DNA of 43,976 nt, from positions 1 to 43,976 of the forward strand of contig NZ_LTDM01000012.1 of assembly GCF_001940565.1 (NCBI RefSeq), given 5' to 3'. Under the pieces are notes generated by a model. The model was not told the origin of the DNA. It was given only the letters and a program-made list of their open reading frames with translations, and made no database searches. The stretch is from Tissierella creatinophila DSM 6911 (GTDB taxonomy: Bacteria; Bacillota; Clostridia; Tissierellales; Tissierellaceae). Shown piece after piece: positions 36,395 through 43,861 of the stretch. How positions within the stretch are numbered: position 1 is the stretch's first letter; every line of letters begins with the position of its first letter. A program made the position numbers and the translations under genes.

Positions 36395-37600
36395 TTATAG
36401 CTCATTCATAAATATTATATTTGCAATTTCTAATATAGATGCTTCTTTATTAAAATACTTTGACAAATCAACTTTTTCTAAAAATTTTTCTATAGATTTT
36501 ACATTATCTACATTTTCTTCTTCTGGTGGTTCTACAGTTCTTACCTCTTCAAGCAAATCTTCAAAACTATATATTTGAAATTCTTCCACTTTTAACATTT
36601 TTGCCTTTTTCTCGAGTAAAGCTATCAATAGTTCTTCATAGCTAAAGTCTTCTTTTAAGCCCATTAACGAGCCAATCTTTGGAATTATATATTCAAAGAG
36701 TACCCTTTTGGTAGGAGGCGCATTTATATTGAGCTCTTTTAATATTTGTTTAATTCTTTCTTCACTTAAATCTAGTAAATAACGAATATAATACTCTTCA
36801 ACTTTAGGTTTTATATAATATAGATTTCCCTTTAAACCTCTAAATATCTTTAAAGCATCATAATAACCCATATTTATATTTTCTTTTACCTTGTCTCTAT
36901 CACATATATACGATCTTCCTATATCTCTTGAAGGTGAAATTATTATCACATTTCCACTATTAGGCGGTTTCCTGATAAGTCCCTTAGCATGAGTTCTAAC
37001 TAAGATCAAGTCATTATAGCCTTTTTTTTGTAACAATTTAAAAGGTAAATTATCATAAAATCCTCCATCTAAATAAAGTTTTCCGCCAAGTCTTTCAAGT
37101 TTAAAAATAGGTAGGTATGCAGAAGCTAATAGGTAATCACCAACACTTCCATTGGGAATATCTTCTACAAAGACCTCTATGGGAGCAAAATCTGTAATAT
37201 TTACCGTTACAACCCCAAAGTCTATTGGTGAATTTCTAATCTTTTCTTCATCTAAATACTTTTGTATCATTTGCTTAAATGGCGATATATCAAAACCCCT
37301 ATCTGATATCAAAGAAAGGAGTTTCTTTGACAAATGTTTAAGGTCTTCCAATTTTAGCTTAGAATTAATTATTCTATCAATCTCTTCTTCATTAGCTTGT
37401 ATAATATCAGTATATGAAATATTATTCCACAGTTCTAAACCAAGTTCGTAATCCCCTTGTACTATCATAGCACCATTTAATGCACCAATAGATGTTCCAG
37501 CTATAGCTTTTATCTCTATACCCTCTTCTAATATTGCCTTATAAACCCCCATATGGTAAGAACCTTTAGCTCCACCTCCCTCTAAAACTAAGCCATACAT
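36395..37600 (-). CDS. Patatin-like phospholipase
   Basis: Predicted lipid acyl hydrolase using a Ser-Asp dyad. The oxyanion loop EGGGAKGSYHMGV (7-19), the nucleophile elbow GTSIG with Ser37, and the catalytic Asp178 in LDGGFYDNLP are all in place. The first 200 residues are the patatin core. The C-terminal half (about 205-401) is helical and charged, without recognised motifs. No signal peptide is seen, so it is cytoplasmic or membrane-associated. A weak ribosome site precedes the ATG. It is single and convergent with the CAP gene. Physiological substrate cannot be told. Confidence 0.92.
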   Translation of the reverse strand: MYGLVLEGGGAKGSYHMGVYKAILEEGIEIKAIAGTSIGALNGAMIVQGDYELGLELWNNISYTDIIQANEEEIDRIINSKLKLEDLKHLSKKLLSLISDRGFDISPFKQMIQKYLDEEKIRNSPIDFGVVTVNITDFAPIEVFVEDIPNGSVGDYLLASAYLPIFKLERLGGKLYLDGGFYDNLPFKLLQKKGYNDLILVRTHAKGLIRKPPNSGNVIIISPSRDIGRSYICDRDKVKENINMGYYDALKIFRGLKGNLYYIKPKVEEYYIRYLLDLSEERIKQILKELNINAPPTKRVLFEYIIPKIGSLMGLKEDFSYEELLIALLEKKAKMLKVEEFQIYSFEDLLEEVRTVEPPEEENVDNVKSIEKFLEKVDLSKYFNKEASILEIANIIFMNEL

Positions 37601-37637
37601 AAAAAATCATCTCCTATCCTATGCTATGTTTTTATGG

Positions 37638-37643
37638 TATAAT
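37638..37643 (+). promoter_or_regulatory. Possible dCMP deaminase promoter
   Basis: TGGTATAAT is an extended -10 (TG at 37635-37636, TATAAT 37638-37643). No clear -35 is seen. Transcription from here would put the dispersed repeat and its tandem units in a leader of about 185 nt. Confidence 0.4.
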
Positions 37644-37651
37644 TTTTATAT

Positions 37652-37795
37652 AAAGAAAACTTGTATCAGATGCTTTTCTGATTGCCTTGTTGTACCGCAG
37701 GCACTCCGCATTTTAGTCCTACGGAGTAAATTAATGTTGTACCGCGGGTACTCCGCATTTTAGTCCTACGGAGTAAATTAAGGTTGCACTTATCC
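37652..37795 (+). repeat. Dispersed hairpin repeat with nested 47-bp tandem duplication
   Basis: Positions 37652-37685 are identical to 27232-27265, the first 34 bp of copy A near spoVG. The sequence then departs into two 47-bp units (37689-37735 and 37736-37782) that differ at only three bases. It returns to a GCACTTATC end (37787-37795) like that of the other copies. Each tandem unit holds two hairpins: GTACC/GGTAC (perfect in unit 2, mismatched in unit 1) and ACTCCG/CGGAGT. Together with the promoter this fills the gap 37601-37832. Confidence 0.8.
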
Positions 37796-37832
37796 ATTTA
37801 TGAGAAAAATATTATTAAACGGAGGAAAGCTT

Positions 37833-38267
37833 ATGTCAAATAGAAAAAGTTGGAAAGAATATTTTATGGAAATAACAAATTTAGTAGCCACACGTTCTAC
37901 TTGTGATAGGGCTCTTGTAGGGTGTCTATTAGTAAATGATGATAATAGAATAGTATCTACCGGTTACAATGGCTCTGTTAAGAAGAACCCTCACTGCGAT
38001 GATATAGGACACAAAATAAGAGATAGCCACTGTATAGCAACTATTCATGCAGAAATAAATGCACTTTTGTATTGTGCCAAGGAAGGTATTTCTGTAAAAG
38101 ATTGCACAGCATACGTAACTCATTTTCCTTGTCTAAATTGTACTAAAGCACTTATTCAAGCTGGAATTAAAAAAATATACTTCCAAAACGATTATAGAGT
38201 TGACGAATATGCAATGGAACTTTTAAATATAAATGGTATAAATATCGAAAAATTATCCCTTAAATAA
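37833..38267 (+). CDS. dCMP deaminase (ComEB-like)
   Basis: Zinc enzyme that deaminates dCMP to dUMP, feeding thymidylate synthesis. Zinc ligands and the catalytic acid are visible: HAEIN with His72 and Glu74, and PCLNC with Cys100 and Cys103. A second set of Cys/His residues (C24, C55, H60, H66, C67) resembles the extra zinc site of phage and Bacillus dCMP deaminases. I start at ATG 37833, with GGAGG 7 nt upstream; an open stretch of 11 codons further up has no support. The 144 residues are typical. Its 3' end overlaps the convergent RNase H gene by 8 nt. Confidence 0.93.
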   Translation: MSNRKSWKEYFMEITNLVATRSTCDRALVGCLLVNDDNRIVSTGYNGSVKKNPHCDDIGHKIRDSHCIATIHAEINALLYCAKEGISVKDCTAYVTHFPCLNCTKALIQAGIKKIYFQNDYRVDEYAMELLNINGINIEKLSLK

Positions 38268-38931
38268 AGCTTTCATCAATTGCTTCTTTAGCCAATTTAT
38301 CTGCTAATTCATTATATTTTACACCTGTATGAGCTGCAACTTTAACAAATTTTACATCTAATTTTCCTTTTACACAATCATAATATTGTTTATAAGCACG
38401 TGTTCCATTTTTATTAGTTTTCCATTCTCCTATAGCCCATTTTTCTATTCCTGCATAATCATAATGGAGAAATAGTTTTTTATATCCTTTATCTATTGCA
38501 ATATCCATCGCTACCATGGCCGCCTTTAGCTCTCCCGAAACATTTCTCATTTTAGCAAGTTCTTCATCTCTATCTATACCCTTAAATGTTTCTATATCTT
38601 CACTGGTTATAATAACAACTCCATAACTAAAAGTCATGGTAGAAAGATCAAAGCTTCCATCTACATATGCTACCATTTCATCTTCTGATATAGTTTTTTC
38701 CTCATCTTCTTTTATCTCTTCTTTTATTTCTTCTTCTAATTCTTTTCCCTCTATATTATCTTGTAACGGAATACTAGTTTTATTTTCTACAAAACCTAAA
38801 GCTTCTTGATATGTTTTAAACTTCTTATACTGGGCACCTTTAAACCCCTTTACTTCTCTTTCACACTCACTCCAAGTAGTATATACCCCTGGAGCATTTC
38901 CTATTCTTACAGCATAAAAATATTTAGACAT
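38260..38931 (-). CDS. Viroplasmin-domain ribonuclease HI
   Basis: Cleaves the RNA strand of RNA-DNA hybrids. Residues 3-48 form the caulimovirus viroplasmin/RNase H N-terminal domain (KYFYAVRIGNAPGVYTTW ... GAQYKKFKTYQEALGFV) that binds hybrids. An acidic linker (55-84) joins it to the RNase HI domain, where the four catalytic residues are Asp91 (YVDGSFD), Glu134 (SGELKAA), Asp158 (HYDYAG) and Asp211 (NELADKLA). GGGAG precedes the ATG. It is transcribed alone, and its end overlaps the dCMP deaminase gene tail to tail. No terminator separates the two. Confidence 0.94.
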   Translation of the reverse strand: MSKYFYAVRIGNAPGVYTTWSECEREVKGFKGAQYKKFKTYQEALGFVENKTSIPLQDNIEGKELEEEIKEEIKEDEEKTISEDEMVAYVDGSFDLSTMTFSYGVVIITSEDIETFKGIDRDEELAKMRNVSGELKAAMVAMDIAIDKGYKKLFLHYDYAGIEKWAIGEWKTNKNGTRAYKQYYDCVKGKLDVKFVKVAAHTGVKYNELADKLAKEAIDESFI

Positions 38932-39054
38932 CTACTATTCTCCCTTTGTTTTAATATTATATCTTAAAATTTTCCCTATAATATAGATATCCATTTTATT
39001 CGTAAACTATCTATTATTATATTTAGTTATTATAGAATTTGTACTATAGATTTA

Positions 39055-39092
39055 AAAAACAACTAGAATTTTAAATGTTTCTAGTTGTTTTT
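39055..39092 (-). terminator. Terminator of the wall operon
   Basis: AAAAACAACTAGAA (39055-39068) pairs with TTCTAGTTGTTTTT (39079-39092) across a 10-nt loop. The racemase stop codon (39081-39083) and its last three codons lie inside the stem. The minus strand exits through TTTTTTAAA. The stretch 38932-39054 otherwise shows only AT-rich sequence with a TATAAT before the RNase H gene. Confidence 0.8.
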
Positions 39093-39791
39093 ATCCTTTA
39101 GTTTTGCACCTACAAGCTTTATAGCTTTTTCTGATATTATTTTCATAGGGTCTACAAACTCGCCCTCTATTTTAAAAGTATTTAGTGCAACAGAAACTTC
39201 CGTGCACCCCGCAATAAATATTTCTGCTCCTTCGTTTTCGATCTCACTCATTGCACTATAAATTCCATCTAAACTCTTTTGATTTTTATTTTCTTTCATA
39301 TTATATATAAGTTCATATATATACTTTTGTTTATCTTTAGAAGGTGTTATTATCTCTATATCATATTTTAGAAATATTTCATCATATATCCCAGCTTTTA
39401 TAGTTCCATCAGTTGCAAGAAGACCTATCTTTTTTAAACTTGGATAATTTTCTTTTATCCAAATAGCAGTTTCTTCTATCATATTTAAAAATGGTATATT
39501 TATATATGATTTTATTTCCTCATAATAATAATGAGCAGTATTGCAAGGCATAACTATTAAATCTACGCCTGCTTTTTCCAAACGTTTAGCCGATTCTATC
39601 AATAAAAGGTTTGGATTTTCTTTGTTTTTATCTAATAAAAATGAAGTTCTATCAGGAACCTTAGTATTATTGTCTACTATTATATGAATATGTTCCTGAT
39701 CATTGTTTGCATCTGTCATAGACACGATCATCTCAAATAATTTCACAGTGGCTAATGGTCCCATTCCACCTAAAATTCCAAGTACTTGCAT
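39081..39791 (-). CDS. Aspartate/glutamate racemase family protein
   Basis: Cofactor-independent racemase with two catalytic cysteines: Cys83 in MPCNTAH and Cys196 in AGCTEVS, each in the family context. The N-terminus VLGILGGMGPLATVKLF is typical of aspartate racemases; glutamate racemases (MurI) usually start with a DSGxGG motif. I start at ATG 39791, with GGCGG 7 nt upstream, two codons after another ATG that is too close to the site. At 236 residues it has normal length. It closes the ATP-grasp-murE-apbE operon, 21 nt after apbE. It probably supplies D-Asp for the ligase encoded upstream; this is inference. Confidence 0.9.
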   Translation of the reverse strand: MQVLGILGGMGPLATVKLFEMIVSMTDANNDQEHIHIIVDNNTKVPDRTSFLLDKNKENPNLLLIESAKRLEKAGVDLIVMPCNTAHYYYEEIKSYINIPFLNMIEETAIWIKENYPSLKKIGLLATDGTIKAGIYDEIFLKYDIEIITPSKDKQKYIYELIYNMKENKNQKSLDGIYSAMSEIENEGAEIFIAGCTEVSVALNTFKIEGEFVDPMKIISEKAIKLVGAKLKDKNN

Positions 39792-39812
39792 AAACATTCC
39801 GCCTTTTAATCT

Positions 39813-40895
39813 TTATTTCCCTTTTCCTCCCGTAGCCCCTTTGCTTAACATTATCTTTTCCATTCCTTTAGTAGTCTCTATCTTTCCATCGTTCATAACC
39901 CAAAACGCTTCTGTATCATCAATGGATTCTATAAGCTTTTTGCTTTCTTCTAATGGAAGTAAAAAAGCTGAAGTAGATAGGAAGTCTGCGACTCCTGAAT
40001 CAGGAGTAACTATTGTAATTGCTCTATAATAATCTCCTGGCATCAAAGTATCGGGATCTATAATATGGTGGTAAACTTCTCCATCTACTATAAAGTACCT
40101 TTGATAATCTCCACTACTTACTACCGAATAATCTTTTACAAATAGAGTTTCAAGTATGCTTCCTGTGTCTATCAAATCTTTATCGGGGTTTTGAATACCT
40201 ATACCCCATTTCTCTTTTGTCTTTTCCATAGGTTTTCCTATGGCTTTTATATTTCCGCCACCACTTATAAGTACCGATCCAAGTCCCTCTTTTTCTATCT
40301 CTCGGGCTACTAGTTCTACTGCATATCCCTTTGCTACGGCTCCTACATCTAATGACATATTAGCATCTTCTAAAAACACAGTGCCTTTTTCTTTATCTAC
40401 TATTACTTTTTCAATATCAGTGTGTTTAGATGCTTCTTTAAGCTCTTCCATAGGTGGGATTTTTGCATTTTTAGGATTCTCAATTGCTTTATCTCTATAT
40501 TTCGACCAAATATTTATTACCGGACCCATGGCTATATTTGTTTCTTTTCCAACTTTATAGTACCATTCTTTAGAAAAGATGATTAAATCTATAATCTCTT
40601 TTTCCACTTTCACAGGTTTTATTCCTGCATTATCATTTATAGTCTTAATATTATTTATTCCTTCATAAGTTTTATACTTATCAAATAGTTTGTGAAGTAC
40701 TAAAAACCTACTATGGATTTTATCCATATAAACTTCAAACTCATCTTCACTTTTAGCATATCCTATTATCTGTGTAACAGTATCAAATGTATCGAAAAAA
40801 CTATCTTCATACTTTTTATATTTATCTTTAGTGCATCCAGTTAAAAAGGATAAACTAAGAATCAATATTAAAAAATATAATAAACCTTTTTTCAT
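39813..40895 (-). CDS. apbE: FAD:protein FMN transferase lipoprotein
   Basis: Attaches FMN covalently to Thr/Ser of target proteins outside the membrane. Lipoprotein signal with lipobox LTGC and lipidated Cys21. ApbE motifs follow: FDTFDTVTQI (33-42), SLDVGAVAKGYAV-like MSLDVGAVAKGYAVEL, LISGGGNIKAIG, SSGDYQRYF, YHHIIDPDTLMPG and VADFLSTSAFLL. Length 360 is typical. GAGGTG lies just before the ATG, and murE ends 11 nt upstream. Usual targets (Rnf or Nqr subunits, FMN-binding domain proteins) are not in this window, so its place among wall genes is odd. Confidence 0.94.
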   Translation of the reverse strand: MKKGLLYFLILILSLSFLTGCTKDKYKKYEDSFFDTFDTVTQIIGYAKSEDEFEVYMDKIHSRFLVLHKLFDKYKTYEGINNIKTINDNAGIKPVKVEKEIIDLIIFSKEWYYKVGKETNIAMGPVINIWSKYRDKAIENPKNAKIPPMEELKEASKHTDIEKVIVDKEKGTVFLEDANMSLDVGAVAKGYAVELVAREIEKEGLGSVLISGGGNIKAIGKPMEKTKEKWGIGIQNPDKDLIDTGSILETLFVKDYSVVSSGDYQRYFIVDGEVYHHIIDPDTLMPGDYYRAITIVTPDSGVADFLSTSAFLLPLEESKKLIESIDDTEAFWVMNDGKIETTKGMEKIMLSKGATGGKGK

Positions 40896-40906
40896 CCCAT
40901 CACCTC

Positions 40907-42388
40907 TTATTTTCTCCCAAGAAGTTCATTGACAGACTTTATTGCCTCTTCTTTATCATTAAAATATAATTTTTCACCCTTTACCAGCTGATAAGTTTCA
41001 TGACCCTTTCCTGCAAGCAATAATATATCATTTTTCTTTAACATATTTACTCCTTTTTTAATGGCTTCTTTTCGGTCTGCCTCTTTTATTACTAAACAAT
41101 TAGAACCCTCAAAAGACTGAGCCATCTCGTTTATTATGTTCATAGGATCTTCAAAGTCTGGATTATCTGATGTCAATATACATACATCGCATTCTTTAGC
41201 TGCAATATCTGCCATTTCCTTTCTTCTTACATTAGATCTTCCTCCCACAGAGCCTGTCATACAAATCAGTCTATTTGGTTTATAGTCTTTTAAAGTTTCA
41301 ACTATGTTTTTAAGGCTTACTCCATTATGAGCAAAATCCAATACAATATGTGCATAATCTAATAGAGGTAAAAGTTCTACTCTTCCGCTTACTTTTATAT
41401 CCTTTAACGCATCTTTTATAACTTTATAATCAATTCCAAAGTGTGTAACAGCTACTATACTTAAAAGTGCATTATATATAGTAAAAATACCTGGTGAAGA
41501 AATATAATAGTCATATTCATCTTCTCTAGTTGCACACACAAAATTAGAACCTAGAGATTCTATGTCTTTAGATATTTCTATGTCTTTAGCTTTAAAATCT
41601 GAATCTTTTTCTATTGAAATTGTATCAATATCACAGGTAGCATTATCTATTATATATTGACCATATTTATCGTCTATATTTACAATTCCATGTTTAGCCA
41701 GTTTAAATAATCTTAATTTAGAATTAAGATAATCTTCAAAATCAGGATGTTCTCTAGGACCTATATGATCTTTAGATATATTTGTAAATACTCCTAAATC
41801 AAACTCCACATCTTCTACACGATTCATTTTTAGACCACCTGAAGAGGCTTCCATAACTACATATTCTATACCATTATCTAACATTTTCCTTAAAATTCTC
41901 TGTGTTTCGTAGCTTTCAGGCGTTGTATTTTCTGTATCTTCCACTATATCTTTATAAAACACTCCATTTGTACCAATTATACCTGTGCTATGTCCCCCAG
42001 CTTCAAGTATAGCTTTAATATAATTACTAGTAGTAGTCTTTCCCTTAGTTCCAGTTATTCCAATAATCTTAAGTTCTTTTGAAGGATTATTAAATAAGTT
42101 AGCAGACATCTTTGATAAAGCTTTTCTAGTATCTTTTACTAAAATCTTTATGCATCCTTTAGGCAAGTCTATCTCCTTACTTAATACAAATATCCTACTA
42201 CCATTTTCATATGCACTATCTATATATTTGTGTCCATCAGTTACTTCACCTTCTATGGCCACGAATATATAGTTTTTTTTTGCATTATTTGAATTATATG
42301 ATATATCTTCTATTTCTATATCATATAATTCTACTAGCTCTTTATCTGAACTAAAATCAATGTTTTTTAATATATCTTTTAATTTCAT
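40907..42388 (-). CDS. murE: UDP-MurNAc-tripeptide synthetase MurE, probably L-lysine type
   Basis: Mur ligase adding the third stem-peptide residue to UDP-MurNAc-L-Ala-D-Glu. The ATP loop ITGTKGKTTTS starts at 111. ASSGGLKMNRVE and NISKDHIGPREH follow, and Lys224 in LNSKLRLF is the probable carbamylated lysine. The specificity motif is SDNPDFEDP (407-415): Arg of the DAP-type DNPR is replaced by Asp411. DFAHNGVSLKN and TGSVGGRSNVRRKE resemble the L-Lys-adding MurE group of streptococci and staphylococci rather than DAP enzymes. Of two adjacent ATGs I prefer 42388 (GGGAG 6 nt upstream). It lies 47 nt after the ATP-grasp gene and 11 nt before apbE. Confidence 0.9.
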   Translation of the reverse strand: MKLKDILKNIDFSSDKELVELYDIEIEDISYNSNNAKKNYIFVAIEGEVTDGHKYIDSAYENGSRIFVLSKEIDLPKGCIKILVKDTRKALSKMSANLFNNPSKELKIIGITGTKGKTTTSNYIKAILEAGGHSTGIIGTNGVFYKDIVEDTENTTPESYETQRILRKMLDNGIEYVVMEASSGGLKMNRVEDVEFDLGVFTNISKDHIGPREHPDFEDYLNSKLRLFKLAKHGIVNIDDKYGQYIIDNATCDIDTISIEKDSDFKAKDIEISKDIESLGSNFVCATREDEYDYYISSPGIFTIYNALLSIVAVTHFGIDYKVIKDALKDIKVSGRVELLPLLDYAHIVLDFAHNGVSLKNIVETLKDYKPNRLICMTGSVGGRSNVRRKEMADIAAKECDVCILTSDNPDFEDPMNIINEMAQSFEGSNCLVIKEADRKEAIKKGVNMLKKNDILLLAGKGHETYQLVKGEKLYFNDKEEAIKSVNELLGRK

Positions 42389-42438
42389 CATTTTCTCCCG
42401 TTAAATATTATTAAGTTATATTCTTGTTTTATTATTTA

Positions 42439-43680
42439 TTATCCTAGATATTTTTTATACTTTTTAAAATGATTTAAGTTATATAGGAAAACATAAAGAC
42501 TTCTTTTAAAGTTCCCACTTAAGTCTTTATTATATCCAAAAGATGTAGCTTCTTTACCTTCAGATATAAGTTTTTTTACTCTTTTAACTAGTTTCTCATC
42601 TTTTACATATTTAAACACCACTCCATTTGGTACCACGTGCCAATAAAATGGTTCTTTTTGAAGTTTTAATTCTAAATCTTTTTTTAAAATTCTATCTTCG
42701 ACTACATATTTAGCTATATTATTTCCAGATGATGTCACATAAAAATTGCTTCTTCCCTGTCTTAAATTGATTTCAAACAATTTATATTTATTATCTCTTG
42801 AATCAAACTTTATATCAAAGTTAGAAAATCCTACATAGTTTATGCTCTCTAAAAATCTTTTTATTTTGTTCATAAGATCTTCATCATATTCTGTTATTAT
42901 AGCAGCATGATTTCCAATACCTGTAGGAGTATGTTCTTCTAAAAGCACATGACCTAAACACATCATTTTAACTTTTGCATTTCTATCTGAATAACAGGTA
43001 AGAACTCTCATATGAGAATCATCACCAGGTATAAAGTCTTGTATTATTAGATTCTTATCATATTTTCCTGAGTATATTTTATTTGTAATCTCTACAAATT
43101 CATCTTTATCTTTAGCAGTATATACTTTATTCATTCCTTCAAATGGAAATTGCCAATATAGTACACTATCTGATGGTTTTATTATAACAGGATAGCTAAA
43201 TTCAAAATCTGTTATTTTATCTCCCTTAGAAAATATATATGTCTTTGGATAATAGAGCCCTTTTTCTTCACACATCTTATAAAAAGATTCTTTTTCTATA
43301 AGCTTATCTTTTAATTCCTTATCTATATATGGAGTTATATAAATCTCGGATAAAGTATCCCTATAGTCAATTATAAGTTCTGCATATTCATCTGTACATC
43401 CCATTAAAATAGGAACTTTCTCATCTTTTCTAATTTCTTTAGAAAGTTTTATAAGTGTTTTTATAAGCTCATCTGCTTTATCCATATTTTTGTTTATCCT
43501 AAAGTCAATTATTTTACTATCTTGAGTAGCTCCCAGTTCAATCCTTCCAAATGCAATAGACGCTACACCATAAGCTTCATGAAAAGCTCTTGCTACGCTA
43601 TAACAGTTTATATCTCCTCCTAGTAAAACTGGCTGAATCTTTAAATTATCTTTATTTAAATCAAATTCGTCTAAATTCAT
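42439..43680 (-). CDS. ATP-grasp carboxylate-amine ligase, D-aspartate-ligase-like
   Basis: ATP-grasp ligase of 413 residues. The pre-ATP-grasp domain starts with VLLGGDINCYSVARAFHEAY (18-37), a pattern I associate with the D-aspartate ligase (Aslfm) group that attaches D-Asp to the Lys side chain of wall precursors. The ATP-grasp core has YPVIIKPSDS, LIIQDFIPGDDSHMRVLTCY and the metal/ATP-binding FEINLRQGRSNFY near residue 315. I start at ATG 43680, with GGAGG 7 nt upstream. First gene of an operon with murE, apbE and an Asp/Glu racemase. A TnpB element ends about 50 nt upstream. Substrate is inferred from family and neighbours. Confidence 0.85.
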   Translation of the reverse strand: MNLDEFDLNKDNLKIQPVLLGGDINCYSVARAFHEAYGVASIAFGRIELGATQDSKIIDFRINKNMDKADELIKTLIKLSKEIRKDEKVPILMGCTDEYAELIIDYRDTLSEIYITPYIDKELKDKLIEKESFYKMCEEKGLYYPKTYIFSKGDKITDFEFSYPVIIKPSDSVLYWQFPFEGMNKVYTAKDKDEFVEITNKIYSGKYDKNLIIQDFIPGDDSHMRVLTCYSDRNAKVKMMCLGHVLLEEHTPTGIGNHAAIITEYDEDLMNKIKRFLESINYVGFSNFDIKFDSRDNKYKLFEINLRQGRSNFYVTSSGNNIAKYVVEDRILKKDLELKLQKEPFYWHVVPNGVVFKYVKDEKLVKRVKKLISEGKEATSFGYNKDLSGNFKRSLYVFLYNLNHFKKYKKYLG

Positions 43681-43729
43681 TTTTATTCCTCCATACTTTA
43701 AGTTTCTCCTAACAACCATCTATAGTAAG

Positions 43730-43861
43730 TGTCAACTACTCCCACCTAAAGAGGATGGAAGCTTGTAACTCTACTACACGAAGTACAAACGATACTCTGT
43801 ATCTCCTTCCTCAAGCGTAGGTTACGATAGGCTAGTTGACAGTAGCCCAAGACCACAAAGT
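43730..43861 (-). ncRNA. Putative omega RNA (reRNA) scaffold of TnpB
   Basis: Directly after the tnpB stop the minus strand folds as expected for an omega RNA. A hairpin GGCTA/TAGCC (43830-43847) exposes a loop within TGTCAACTA (complement of 43833-43841). That 9-mer is fully complementary to TAGTTGACA at the 3' end (complement of 43730-43738), forming a pseudoknot. Between them are GATAC-AGA-GTATC and a 7-bp stem near 43741-43762. The 5' part probably extends into the tnpB coding end. The guide would be the next 15-20 nt, from 43729 leftward. Confidence 0.7.

Noticed and set aside
37689-37782. Tandem 47-bp units as a CRISPR array
   Set aside because: The units abut with no spacers, there are only two, and no cas genes are near.
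39081-39791. Racemase as glutamate racemase MurI
   Set aside because: The N-terminus GILGGMGPLAT and the MPCNTAH/AGCTEV contexts fit the aspartate/glutamate racemase family better than MurI, although substrate remains unproven.
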